Source of the DNA: an uncultured Collinsella sp. | Lineage (GTDB): Bacteria; Actinomycetota; Coriobacteriia; Coriobacteriales; Coriobacteriaceae | NCBI GenBank assembly: GCA_902467875.1 | Contig: CABQWP010000068.1 | Span: forward strand, 1 to 9,675 | Reading direction: 5' to 3' | DNA: 9,675 bases | In this document: one piece after another, positions 1 through 6,441 of the stretch | How the letters are laid out: every line of letters begins with the position of its first letter | How positions within the stretch are numbered: position 1 is the stretch's first letter | Position numbers and translations under genes: made by a program | The notes under the pieces: model-generated | Databases searched by the model: none | Seen by the model: only the letters and a program-made list of their open reading frames with translations | What the model was told of the DNA's origin: nothing

Positions 1-46
1 CGAGGCCGAGCGCAAAATGGATTCTAAAAAACACCTTGCCAAATAG
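1..46 (+). CDS. C-terminal end of an unidentified protein (partial)
   Basis: Reading from base 2, the frame gives EAERKMDSKKHLAK and then a TAG stop at 44-46. The short lysine- and glutamate-rich tail is typical of a soluble protein C-terminus. A strong hairpin follows 14 bases after the stop, which is where a terminator would be expected. The gene would converge on groEL. Only 14 codons are visible, so neither family nor function can be named, and the frame could be open by chance. Confidence 0.35.
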   Translation, partial: EAERKMDSKKHLAK

Positions 47-60
47 GAGCGTCAGGACGC

Positions 61-101
61 AAAGAGGCTCCGCAGCGCGAAGCGCGATGCGGAGCCTCTT
101 T
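61..101. terminator. Bidirectional hairpin terminator between convergent genes
   Basis: Bases 61-73 and 89-101 form a perfect 13-bp stem. A further A-T pair and a 4-bp CGCG inner stem follow across one mismatch, leaving a 3-base loop. The stem starts with AAA and ends with TTT, so each strand has a short U run at its 3' side. It lies 79 bases beyond the groEL stop and 14 bases beyond the putative plus-strand gene tail. It could therefore end transcription from both sides. The U tract is short, so efficiency is uncertain. Confidence 0.75.
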
Positions 102-179
102 GCATGTCCGAGGACGTTCCGGAGAGAAGTCCCCGTCCCGCCCCCGGATTCCCGGTGGGAGTTCTAGACCTTGTCGGCC

Positions 180-1817
180 TTAGTACATACCGCCGCCCTG
201 CTGACCAGCGGTAGCAGCAGCGATAGCGTCCTCAAGCTGAGTGTTCTTAGGCACATCGGAGACGGTGGCCTCGGTGATGAGGATCAGGCTGGCGACAGAA
301 GCAGCGTTCTGCAGGGTGACGCGGCTGACCTTGACGGGGTCGAGGACGCCCATCTCGATCATGTCGCCCCACTCGCCGTTGGCAGAGTTGAGACCCTGGC
401 CAGCAGGCAGCTCGGCAACCTTGTCGACCACGACAGCGCCCTCAAAGCCAGCGTTCTTGGCGATGGTGGCGACCGGAGCGGTCAGAGCCTTCTTGACGAT
501 GTCGACGCCGATCTTCTCCTCGGGGTCGTCGATCTCGACAGCGTCGAGCGCAGGAGCGGCGTCCATGAAGGCGACGCCGCCGCCGGCGACGATGCCCTCC
601 TCGACAGCAGCGCGGGTAGCCTGCAGGGCATCCTCGACGCGGTGCTTGATCTCCTTGAGCTCGGACTCGGTAGCAGCGCCGACCTTGATGACGGCAACGC
701 CACCGGAGAGCTTGGCCAGGCGCTCCTGGAGCTTCTCACGGTCGAAGTCAGAGGTGGTGTTCTCCATCTCGCCCTTAATCTGAGCGATGCGGGCGTCGAT
801 GGCCTCCTTGGAGCCAGCGCCGCCGACGACGACGGTGTTGTCCTTGGAGATGGTGACGGACTTAGCAGTACCGAGCATATCGGCGGTGATGTCAGCGACC
901 TTCACGCCCAGCTCGTCCAGAGCGGCCTGGCCACCGGTGAGGACGGCGATGTCCTCGAGGATGCGCTTGCGGCGATCGCCGTAGCCCGGGGCCTTGACGG
1001 CGCAGACGTTGAGAGCGCCACGGATCTTGTTGAGGACCAGGGTCGGCAGAGCCTCGCCGTCGATGTCCTCAGCGATGATGAGCAGGCCACGGCCGGCGCG
1101 CTGGACAGCCTCGAGAACAGGCATGATGTCCTGAACGCTGGAGATCTTCTGGTCGGTGATGAGGATGTACGGATCCTTCATCACGGCCTCCATGCGGTCG
1201 TTATCCGTGACGAAGTAAGCGGAGACATAGCCCTTGTCGAACTGCATGCCCTCGACGGTGTCGATGGTAATGTCGAACGTCTGGGAATCCTCGACGGTGA
1301 TGACGCCGTCCTTACCCACGACCTCCATGGCCTCGGCGATCTTCTCGCCGACCTCGGGGTCACCGGCAGAGATGGTACCGACGGAAGCGATCTGCTCCTT
1401 GGTCTCGACCGGCTTGGCCTGCTTCTTCATCTCGGCGACGGCGGCGTTTACAGCCTTGTCGATGCCGCGACGGATGGCCAGCGGGTTGGCGCCGGCGGCG
1501 ACGTTACGCAGACCGTCGTTGACGATAGCCTGAGCGAGCAGGGTTGCGGTGGTGGTGCCGTCACCCACGGTGTCGTTGGTCTTGGTGGCGACCTCCTTCA
1601 CCAGCTGGGCGCCCATGTTCTCGATGTTGTCCTCGAGCTCGATCTCCTTAGCGACGGAAACGCCGTCGTTGGTGATGGTCGGGGCACCGAACGTGCGCTG
1701 CAGAGCGACGTAACGGCCCTTGGGGCCCATGGTGACGGTAACGGCGTCGGCCAGAGTGTTGACGCCCTTGGCGAGCTTAGCGCGGGCATCGGTGTTGAAC
1801 GTAATGTTCTTTGCCAT
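180..1817 (-). CDS. groEL: 60-kDa chaperonin GroEL
   Basis: This is the ATP-driven, double-ring folding chamber of the cytoplasm, which works with the GroES lid. The protein is 545 residues, the normal family length. The nucleotide-site loop GDGTTTA starts at residue 85. Asp51 (in NDGVSV) and Asp396 (in RVEDALQATR) match the E. coli catalytic Asp52 and Asp398. The chaperonin signature AAVEEGIVAGGG spans 403-414. The C-terminus is short, ending GQQGGGMY, with only one GGM-like unit. The ATG has a good GGAGG site at 1828-1832, 10 bases upstream. The gene lies 96 bases downstream of groES in the same direction, forming the classical groESL operon. The equatorial stretch at 31-40 reads GPKGRYVALQ, where E. 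coli has GPKGRNVVLD; this is probably a lineage trait. Identification is secure. Confidence 0.99.
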   Translation of the reverse strand: MAKNITFNTDARAKLAKGVNTLADAVTVTMGPKGRYVALQRTFGAPTITNDGVSVAKEIELEDNIENMGAQLVKEVATKTNDTVGDGTTTATLLAQAIVNDGLRNVAAGANPLAIRRGIDKAVNAAVAEMKKQAKPVETKEQIASVGTISAGDPEVGEKIAEAMEVVGKDGVITVEDSQTFDITIDTVEGMQFDKGYVSAYFVTDNDRMEAVMKDPYILITDQKISSVQDIMPVLEAVQRAGRGLLIIAEDIDGEALPTLVLNKIRGALNVCAVKAPGYGDRRKRILEDIAVLTGGQAALDELGVKVADITADMLGTAKSVTISKDNTVVVGGAGSKEAIDARIAQIKGEMENTTSDFDREKLQERLAKLSGGVAVIKVGAATESELKEIKHRVEDALQATRAAVEEGIVAGGGVAFMDAAPALDAVEIDDPEEKIGVDIVKKALTAPVATIAKNAGFEGAVVVDKVAELPAGQGLNSANGEWGDMIEMGVLDPVKVSRVTLQNAASVASLILITEATVSDVPKNTQLEDAIAAATAGQQGGGMY

Positions 1818-1843
1818 GGTAGGTAATCCTCCAAAAGAAATGT

Positions 1844-1867
1844 GACTCGCGTCGCCGTTTCCGAGTC
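1844..1867 (-). other. Small hairpin in the groES-groEL spacer
   Basis: Bases 1844-1849 (GACTCG) and 1862-1867 (CGAGTC) can pair into a 6-bp stem with a 12-base loop. On the minus-strand RNA it sits 11 bases upstream of the groEL ribosome binding site. It might set relative expression or processing of the two cistrons. A stem this short in GC-rich DNA could occur by chance. The rest of the 96-base spacer shows only a weaker 5-bp inverted repeat (GAATC/GATTC, near 1893-1905). Confidence 0.25.
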
Positions 1868-1913
1868 TTATACGGCGGACGCGTTCAAAGACGAATCAGA
1901 GATTCTGACGAGA

Positions 1914-2207
1914 CTAGGCCTCGACGACGGCGTAGATGTCGTCGGCGCGCATGAGCAGATACTTCTCGCCGTCGACCTTGACCTCGTTGCCACCGAACTT
2001 ACCGTAGATGACAACGTCGCCGACCTGAACGTCCATGGGGATGCGCTCGCCCTTGTCGTTGACCTTACCGGCGCCAACGGCAACGATAGTGCCGCGCTGC
2101 GGCTTCTCCTGAGCGTTGCTGGCGATGTACAGACCAGAAGCGGTCTTCTGCTCGGCCTCGTCGGGCTTGACCAGGACGCGATCTGCAAGCGGCTTCAAAG
2201 ACGACAT
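1914..2207 (-). CDS. groES: 10-kDa co-chaperonin GroES
   Basis: This is the heptameric lid that caps GroEL and controls substrate encapsulation in the cytoplasm. The 97-residue length is normal. The N-terminal motif LKPLADRVLVKPDEAE is diagnostic. It is followed by the mobile-loop region that contacts GroEL (about residues 17-33, containing TASGLYIAS), then the GTIVAVGAG strand and the C-terminal KYLLMRADDIYAVVEA. The ATG at 2207 has a strong GGAGG at 2216-2220, 8 bases upstream. It is the first gene of the operon, and groEL follows after 96 bases. The promoter probably lies near 2300. No canonical CIRCE or HAIR heat-shock operator is visible upstream; a degenerate candidate is described under findings. 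Confidence 0.99.
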   Translation of the reverse strand: MSSLKPLADRVLVKPDEAEQKTASGLYIASNAQEKPQRGTIVAVGAGKVNDKGERIPMDVQVGDVVIYGKFGGNEVKVDGEKYLLMRADDIYAVVEA

Positions 2208-2299
2208 GCTTGTTTCCTCCTTTTTGGGCCGCGCGGTTGAGCCGTGCGGGTTTCCCTACTTCGTTTGCGTACGCGTTGAATGGTACCCACGAATGGCGG

Positions 2300-2334
2300 G
2301 TTATACAACACAGAGTCAAAAAATCTTATTTTTT
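2300..2334 (-). promoter_or_regulatory. Probable groESL promoter with an A/T dyad over the -35 region
   Basis: On the minus strand, TATAAC (2305 to 2300) is a good -10 hexamer. The sequence 17 bases upstream (TAAGAT, 2328 to 2323) is only a poor -35. That weak -35 lies inside a perfect inverted repeat of AAAAAAT and ATTTTTT around a 3-base centre (2318-2334). The repeat could act as an UP-like element or a repressor site. A start near 2293 would leave a leader of about 85 bases before groES. A TTGACT sequence (2319 to 2314) is also present but is too close to TATAAC to be its partner. Placement is by inspection only. Confidence 0.4.
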
Positions 2335-2559
2335 GGCACTTAGATTTTCTGAATGCCGGGGGATAACTTAGCGGTGGCTCCCAGGGCGGACCGGAGGGCA
2401 TGAAGTTTGCTGCTCTACAGTCCTGCGCAAGACGGAAAGCACATTAAGTGCTTTCCTTTGCGTGCGGAACTCGCGACAAACTTCATGCCCTCCGGTCCGC
2501 CCCGGGAGCCAGGTTGACTAATTCGGGCCCGGTATTCAGAAAAGTCAGTGCAGCAAAAT
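2328..2559. repeat. Long imperfect palindrome filling the gap upstream of groES
   Basis: Three nested inverted repeats share a centre near 2443-2445. The main stem pairs 2375-2409 with 2477-2511: 34 of 35 positions match, the exception being A2383 opposite C2503. The inner hairpin pairs 2434-2442 with 2448-2456 perfectly around loop ATTAA, and continues imperfectly through GCGCAA (2425-2430) against 2458-2463. The outer arms pair 2345-2360 with 2528-2543 (15 of 16). Weaker similarity continues out to 2328 and 2559, where ATTTTTTGGCACT faces ATTTTGCTGCACT in inverted sense (10 of 13). Unpaired gaps of 14 and 16 bases separate outer arms from main stem. No U tract follows on either strand, so it is not a standard terminator. 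No transposase or clear target-site duplication is seen. It may be a non-autonomous palindromic repeat or a structured RNA/DNA element. The 16 bases to the amidohydrolase stop show nothing else. Confidence 0.85.
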
Positions 2560-2575
2560 GGCGATGCAGATGAGG

Positions 2576-4213
2576 TTAGCGCTCGTAGATCAGGTTGCCG
2601 GCTAGGTAGGTGGCCTGAACCTTGGTGGCTTGGAGCTCTTGGGGGTCAACGGTGAGCGGGTTTTGGTCCAAGACTACCAGGTCGGCGTACTTGCCAGGCT
2701 CCAAGCTGCCGAGGTTTTGCTCGTCGCCCGCTGCATAGGCGCTGCCCAGGGTGTAGTTGCGCAGAGCCGTTGCTGCATCGATGCGCTCGCTCGGCAACCA
2801 GCCGCCCTCGGGCCAGTGGCTTTTGGGGTCCTGGCGCGTGATAGCCGTGTAGAGCACGTTCATGCTGGTAACGGGCGTGATAGGGCTGTCGGTACCGAAG
2901 GCTTGGCGAATGCCGCGCTGCTTATAGGTTGCGAACGGCCACATGATGCGGCTGCGCTCCAGGCCCAGATCGCGCTCCGGTCCACCCGGGTCGAGTGTAA
3001 TGTGGCAGGGCTGGCTCGAAGCAACCACGTTGAGCTTGCGCAGGCGGTCGATGTCCTCGGGCAGAAGGTTCTCCAGGTGCTCGAGCGTGTTATGGCCGTG
3101 CTGGGGCAGGCCGTACAGGTCGGCTGCTTCCTCGAAGATATCCAGCGCGGCATGAATCGCACCGTCACCAATAACGTGGATGCGCACGGTGTGACCGCGC
3201 TCCGCGGCCGCCAGAACCAGTTTGCGCATGCGCTCAGCCGGAACCGTCAGACGGCCCTGGTCGCCCGGGAAGCGCGGATTGGTATAGGGCTCGGTGAGAT
3301 ATGCCGTGTGTTCGCTCGACACGCCATCGAAGAACTGCTTAAAACCAGGCGCCGAGAGCAGCGCGTTGTTCGCGTAGCGGGTCTGCAGTTCTTCTAAGCG
3401 CGATTGGTCATCCAGCAGTGTGGGGAATAGATGGGCTCGGATGCCCAGTTTGCCGGCTGCCTGCAGTTTGTCGTAGACGTCGTCGCGGATAAAATCGCAG
3501 CCCGGCATGGGCATGAGCGACATATCGCAGATCGAGGTGATGCCCTGCTCGGCCATACGCTTCATCTGGTCGGCGTAAGCGCTCGCGATGCGGTCCTCGC
3601 CCAGCCACTCCAGGCAGCGCGGTAGCAGCTGCATGGCAGCCGCCTCGTGAGCAATGCCCGTGAGCTCGCCGTTTGCATCCTTGTCGTAGCTGCCGCCCGC
3701 TGGCGGCTCGCTGTCGCGTGTGACGCCGAGCGCCTCGAGTGCGCGGCTGTTGAGCCAAAGCGTATGCCCGTCGCCCGAATACATAACGCAGGGACGATCG
3801 GGGAATGCCGCATCGAGCGACGCCTTGGTAGGATGCTCGGGCGGGTCCCAACGGTAGTCGCGCCAGCCCTGCGTCACAACCCAAGCGTCATCGGGCAGGT
3901 CCTGGGAAAACTCGAGCGCATGTTGCACCAGCGCCGCCTCGGACGTGCCCATATCCATAAGCATGTACGGCGAGGAACCGACCGAGGTATGGAAGAAGTG
4001 CAGATGAGCGTCATGGAAACCGGGGCAGACAAACTGCTCGCCGTAGTCGATAACCGACGTGGCGGCGGGAGCGGCGGCGATCACGTCATCGGGCGCACCG
4101 ACTGCGACGATACGGTCGCCTGCGATGGCAATCGCCAGCTCGCGGGCGGTATCGATGCCGTCTTGCGCGGTAAAGACGTTCTTGGAGCGGATAATCCGAT
4201 CGATATGTTGCAT
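2576..4213 (-). CDS. YtcJ-type amidohydrolase (metal-dependent hydrolase)
   Basis: This is a cytoplasmic metal-dependent hydrolase of the amidohydrolase superfamily (Amidohydro_3/YtcJ group), predicted to cleave C-N bonds; the substrate is unknown. With the start at 4213 it has 545 residues. The N-terminal beta-sandwich strand reads MQHIDRIIRSKNVFT. The metal motif HDAHLH is at 67-72. FKQFFDG (291-297) carries a Lys that could be the carboxylated metal bridge. His346 lies in RIHVIGDGA, LEHLEN is near 377-382, and the catalytic Asp is in FGTDSP (439-444). The C-terminus reads LGSLEPGKYADLVVLDQNP, the usual closing sandwich. Three in-frame ATGs lie at 4225, 4219 and 4213. I favour 4213 because a GGGGA precedes it by about 5 bases and the protein then begins like its relatives. 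The frame stays open far upstream, but that part overlaps the divergent gene and is not family-like. No clear terminator follows except the long palindrome. Confidence 0.9.
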   Translation of the reverse strand: MQHIDRIIRSKNVFTAQDGIDTARELAIAIAGDRIVAVGAPDDVIAAAPAATSVIDYGEQFVCPGFHDAHLHFFHTSVGSSPYMLMDMGTSEAALVQHALEFSQDLPDDAWVVTQGWRDYRWDPPEHPTKASLDAAFPDRPCVMYSGDGHTLWLNSRALEALGVTRDSEPPAGGSYDKDANGELTGIAHEAAAMQLLPRCLEWLGEDRIASAYADQMKRMAEQGITSICDMSLMPMPGCDFIRDDVYDKLQAAGKLGIRAHLFPTLLDDQSRLEELQTRYANNALLSAPGFKQFFDGVSSEHTAYLTEPYTNPRFPGDQGRLTVPAERMRKLVLAAAERGHTVRIHVIGDGAIHAALDIFEEAADLYGLPQHGHNTLEHLENLLPEDIDRLRKLNVVASSQPCHITLDPGGPERDLGLERSRIMWPFATYKQRGIRQAFGTDSPITPVTSMNVLYTAITRQDPKSHWPEGGWLPSERIDAATALRNYTLGSAYAAGDEQNLGSLEPGKYADLVVLDQNPLTVDPQELQATKVQATYLAGNLIYER

Positions 4214-4250
4214 GGGCATCCCCATCTCTGGCAGGAAATTCAACACCCCC

Positions 4251-4260
4251 GAGTGTACTC
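4251..4260. promoter_or_regulatory. Possible operator GAGTGTACTC in the divergent promoter region
   Basis: GAGT and ACTC form an inverted repeat around a 2-base centre. It sits 25-40 bases upstream of the amidohydrolase start, in the roughly 168-base region shared with the divergent M20 gene. This is a typical place for a regulator of one or both genes to bind. The site is short and unsupported by a neighbouring regulator gene, so it could be chance. Confidence 0.2.
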
Positions 4261-4300
4261 CCCCGCCCTTGTAACAAAACCCCAAGCGGCAAACGGCAAC

Positions 4301-4330
4301 TTTACCAGCCCTAGCGGCAGGTGGCATACT
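4301..4330 (+). promoter_or_regulatory. Candidate promoter of the M20 hydrolase gene
   Basis: TTTACC (4301-4306) and CATACT (4325-4330) are 18 bases apart. CATACT is preceded by TGG, giving an extended -10 pattern. Transcription would start near 4337, leaving a leader of about 45 bases before the ATG at 4382. No equally good promoter is seen for the opposite gene; TTGCCG followed 17 bases later by TGTTAC on the minus strand is a weak option. Confidence 0.4.
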
Positions 4331-4381
4331 GGAGAGAGCCTGTACGATTTTGCGATCAACCCAGCAAGGAGCAAATCGACC

Positions 4382-5845
4382 ATGACGAAGACCAAGGCAC
4401 AGCAGATTATGGCGGCGACCGAGGCTCGCGCGGCTGACGACGTCACCGCAGCCATCAAAGATATCGCTACCGAGTTTGAACCCTATATCATCAAGCAGCG
4501 CCGGCACTTCCATAAGCACCCGGAGCTGAGCCTTGCCGAGGAGCGCACGACCTCCGACATCGCCAACCAGCTCGACGCCATGAATATCCCCTATGAGCGT
4601 CCCCTTAAGACGGGTCTGGTGGCGACCCTTCGCGGCACCGCGCCCGATGCCTACCGCGAGGACGGCACGCCGCGCCGCCGCATCCTGCTGCGTGCGGATA
4701 TCGACGCCCTGCCCGTCACCGAGCAGACCGGCGAGGAATTTGCCAGCGTCAACGAGGGCTGCATGCACGCCTGCGGCCACGACTGCCACATCGCCATGAT
4801 GCTCGGCACGCTGCAGATTCTGCGCCATATGACCGACGACATCCACGGCGAGGTCCGCATCGTCTTCCAGCCCAGCGAGGAAAACGGCCAGGGCGCCAAG
4901 CTCATGATCGGCACGGGTGTGCTCGACGGCGTCGATGGCGCCTACGCCGCGCACATCTGGAGTGAGGTCGACGCCGGCACCGTGAGCTGCGAGCCCGGCC
5001 CGCGCATGGCCAATACCGACTGGTTCCGCATCGACGTCCGCGGCACCTCATGCCACGGCGCCATGCCCCAGCGCGGCCACGACGCCGTTATGGTTGCCGC
5101 CGAGATCGTCAACGCTCTGCAGACCATCGTCTCGCGCGAGATCAGCCCCTATGAGCCGGCTGTCATCACCGTCGGCGAGCTGCACGGCGGCACCGCGCGC
5201 AACGTTATCGCCGGCACGGCCTACCTTGCCGGCACGGTGCGCACCTACGGAGATTCGACCCACGAGGAAATGCCGGAGCTTATGCGCCGCATCGTGGAGC
5301 ATACCGCGGCCGCCTTGGGCGCCGAGGCAGAGCTCACCGACTACACCATCGCCAACTACAAGGTCGAAAACGACGCCGCCTCGAGCGAGCGCTGCCGTCA
5401 GGCTGTAATCAAGTGCCTGGGCCCCACCGGTCAAGGCCATTACCGTGGCACGCTTTCGGGCGAGGATTTTTCGGAGTACCTGCGCCGCGTGCCGGGCGTG
5501 CTCGCCTTTGTAGGTACGCGCAACCCCAAGATTGGTGCCACGTACGCCCAACATTCCTGCTTCTACAAGATCGACGAGACCGTGCTGGCAAAGGGCTCCA
5601 TGGTGGCCGCCCAGTATGCTATCGACTTTTTGGCCGAGCCCACGCAAGAGGAGCTCGACGGCCCCACGATCGCCGCGGTTGCCGAGACCAACCCCGACTT
5701 GGCCGCCAAGCTGCGCTCTGCCAAGGCAACAGCCGCTGAGGCGCGCGACGCCATGCACGATGCTCGCACCGCTCGCCATGCTGCAATCAAGGGCATCCAC
5801 GATGCGCGGGCTGCCGCTCGCCACGAGGAGAAGCGCGACGAGTAG
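4382..5845 (+). CDS. M20D-family amidohydrolase/aminoacylase with C-terminal extension
   Basis: This is a metal-dependent amidase of peptidase family M20D, related to aminoacylases, N-acyl-amino-acid hydrolases and AbgB-like enzymes. It probably releases an amino acid from an N-acyl or amide conjugate in the cytoplasm; there is no signal peptide. The 487 residues include RRHFHKHPELS (40-50), RADIDALPV (104-112), the metal motif HACGHDCH (129-136, ligands Cys131 and His133), PSEE (164-167, general base and metal Glu), His191, GTSCHGAMPQRGHDAV (221-236, dimerisation domain), GGTARNVIAG, GEDF (360-363) and His391. All expected catalytic positions are present. About 70 residues after 418 go beyond the normal fold; they are rich in Ala, Arg, His and Glu and probably helical. 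The ATG is preceded 10 bases upstream by AAGGAG (4366-4371). An open frame upstream overlaps the divergent gene and is not part of the family. Divergence from the YtcJ-like hydrolase hints at a related substrate. Confidence 0.93.
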   Translation: MTKTKAQQIMAATEARAADDVTAAIKDIATEFEPYIIKQRRHFHKHPELSLAEERTTSDIANQLDAMNIPYERPLKTGLVATLRGTAPDAYREDGTPRRRILLRADIDALPVTEQTGEEFASVNEGCMHACGHDCHIAMMLGTLQILRHMTDDIHGEVRIVFQPSEENGQGAKLMIGTGVLDGVDGAYAAHIWSEVDAGTVSCEPGPRMANTDWFRIDVRGTSCHGAMPQRGHDAVMVAAEIVNALQTIVSREISPYEPAVITVGELHGGTARNVIAGTAYLAGTVRTYGDSTHEEMPELMRRIVEHTAAALGAEAELTDYTIANYKVENDAASSERCRQAVIKCLGPTGQGHYRGTLSGEDFSEYLRRVPGVLAFVGTRNPKIGATYAQHSCFYKIDETVLAKGSMVAAQYAIDFLAEPTQEELDGPTIAAVAETNPDLAAKLRSAKATAAEARDAMHDARTARHAAIKGIHDARAAARHEEKRDE

Positions 5846-5880
5846 CCATCACGCCCACCCATAACAACCTGGCTAGAGCA

Positions 5881-5919
5881 AAGCGGGGGCGAACGTTATC
5901 TCAACGTTCGCCCCCGCTT
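5881..5919. terminator. Bidirectional terminator hairpin between convergent genes
   Basis: Bases 5881-5897 and 5903-5919 pair perfectly over 17 bp, closing a 5-base loop (ATCTC). The hairpin lies 35 bases after the M20 stop and 32 bases after the minus-strand DUF2752 stop, so it can serve both. Each side has only a short T run (CTTATG on plus, CTTTGC on minus). The long GC-rich stem still makes a terminator the best reading. Confidence 0.85.
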
Positions 5920-5951
5920 ATGTGTCGACCGCTTTTCTAGCGCGTCCTCCG

Positions 5952-6428
5952 TCACGACAGGAAAGAGCGAAGGATGGTGAGCCAGCGTGGGGGTTCGAGG
6001 TGGATGATGTCGTCGGGGACTCCGGCGGGCGCATGGCCGCCAAAGAGTAGGCCGGCATCTACCGGATTGATGAGGCGCACGATCCATACGGCGATGACCA
6101 GCATGCACAACACGGTGACTGCAATGTCGACACCACGCTTTAGCTTGCTCGATGCCACCTCCTCGCGCACGAACGCGAGCACAAACGCAATCGGCACCAC
6201 CCAAAACAGCGGATGGTAGGCAAAGGCCGCCGCAAAATCGAGACGCAGCGCCGCCAGCCACGCCCTCGTCATGCCGCATCCCGGACAAGGAGCGCCCGTC
6301 ATCATTCGAAAAATGCAGCCGATATCGAGCAGGTAGAGCGCGAGCCAGGCAACAAAGAGCGCGCCGGTGCAAAAAAGGGCGCGGCGAAGGAGCTCTGCCG
6401 TGCCCCTATGTCCCTGGGAGCTGTTCAC
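5952..6428 (-). CDS. DUF2752 small membrane protein
   Basis: This is a small integral membrane protein of unknown function matching the DUF2752 pattern. From the GTG at 6428 it has 158 residues. The hallmark motif CPGCGMTRA is at 48-56, just after the first membrane helix (about 19-38). Two more hydrophobic segments follow at about 70-87 and 100-119. The two cysteines of the motif could bind metal or be redox-active; this is unproven. The GTG lies 13 bases after the stop of the upstream zinc-ribbon gene, with AAGGG 4 bases before it, suggesting translational coupling. A longer reading from an ATG at 6488 would overlap the upstream gene by 47 bases and adds residues unlike the family, so I reject it. 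Confidence 0.8.
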   Translation of the reverse strand: MNSSQGHRGTAELLRRALFCTGALFVAWLALYLLDIGCIFRMMTGAPCPGCGMTRAWLAALRLDFAAAFAYHPLFWVVPIAFVLAFVREEVASSKLKRGVDIAVTVLCMLVIAVWIVRLINPVDAGLLFGGHAPAGVPDDIIHLEPPRWLTILRSFLS

Positions 6429-6441
6429 GCCGCCCTTATTG

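Noticed and set aside
171..1826. A 551-codon plus-strand open frame covering all of groEL
   Set aside because: It is the mirror of the real GroEL frame. Strong G/C third-position bias removes stops on the opposite strand. It encodes a low-complexity D/L/G/V-rich product with no ribosome site or family resemblance.
2291..2370. Possible direct repeat GAATGGCGGGTTATA / GAATGCCGGGGGATA, 60 bases apart
   Set aside because: Only about 12 of 20 aligned bases agree, and the second copy is already part of the palindrome arm.
2400..2486. Mini open frames inside the palindrome, both beginning ATG AAG TTT after GGAGGG (15 codons on plus from 2400, 23 codons on minus from 2486)
   Set aside because: The GGAGGG is only one base from the ATG, too close to act as a ribosome site. 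The shared start is a direct result of the inverted repeat.
2375..2511. The 35-bp stem as a simple Rho-independent terminator of the amidohydrolase
   Set aside because: There is no U run after the stem on either strand, and the stem with its long structured interior is far bigger than ordinary terminators. It may still slow transcription.
2361..2520. Integron attC site or IS200/IS605-type end
   Set aside because: The RYYYAAC and GTTRRRY core boxes are not present at the expected places, and there is no integrase or transposase gene in the window.
3647..4381. Upstream extension of the M20 frame on the plus strand
   Set aside because: It runs antisense through the amidohydrolase. The ATG at 4382 has a proper AAGGAG site and gives the expected M20D N-terminus.
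4214..4954. Upstream extension of the amidohydrolase frame on the minus strand
   Set aside because: It overlaps the well-supported M20 gene on the opposite strand, and family similarity begins only at MQHIDRII. The open frame is a compositional effect.
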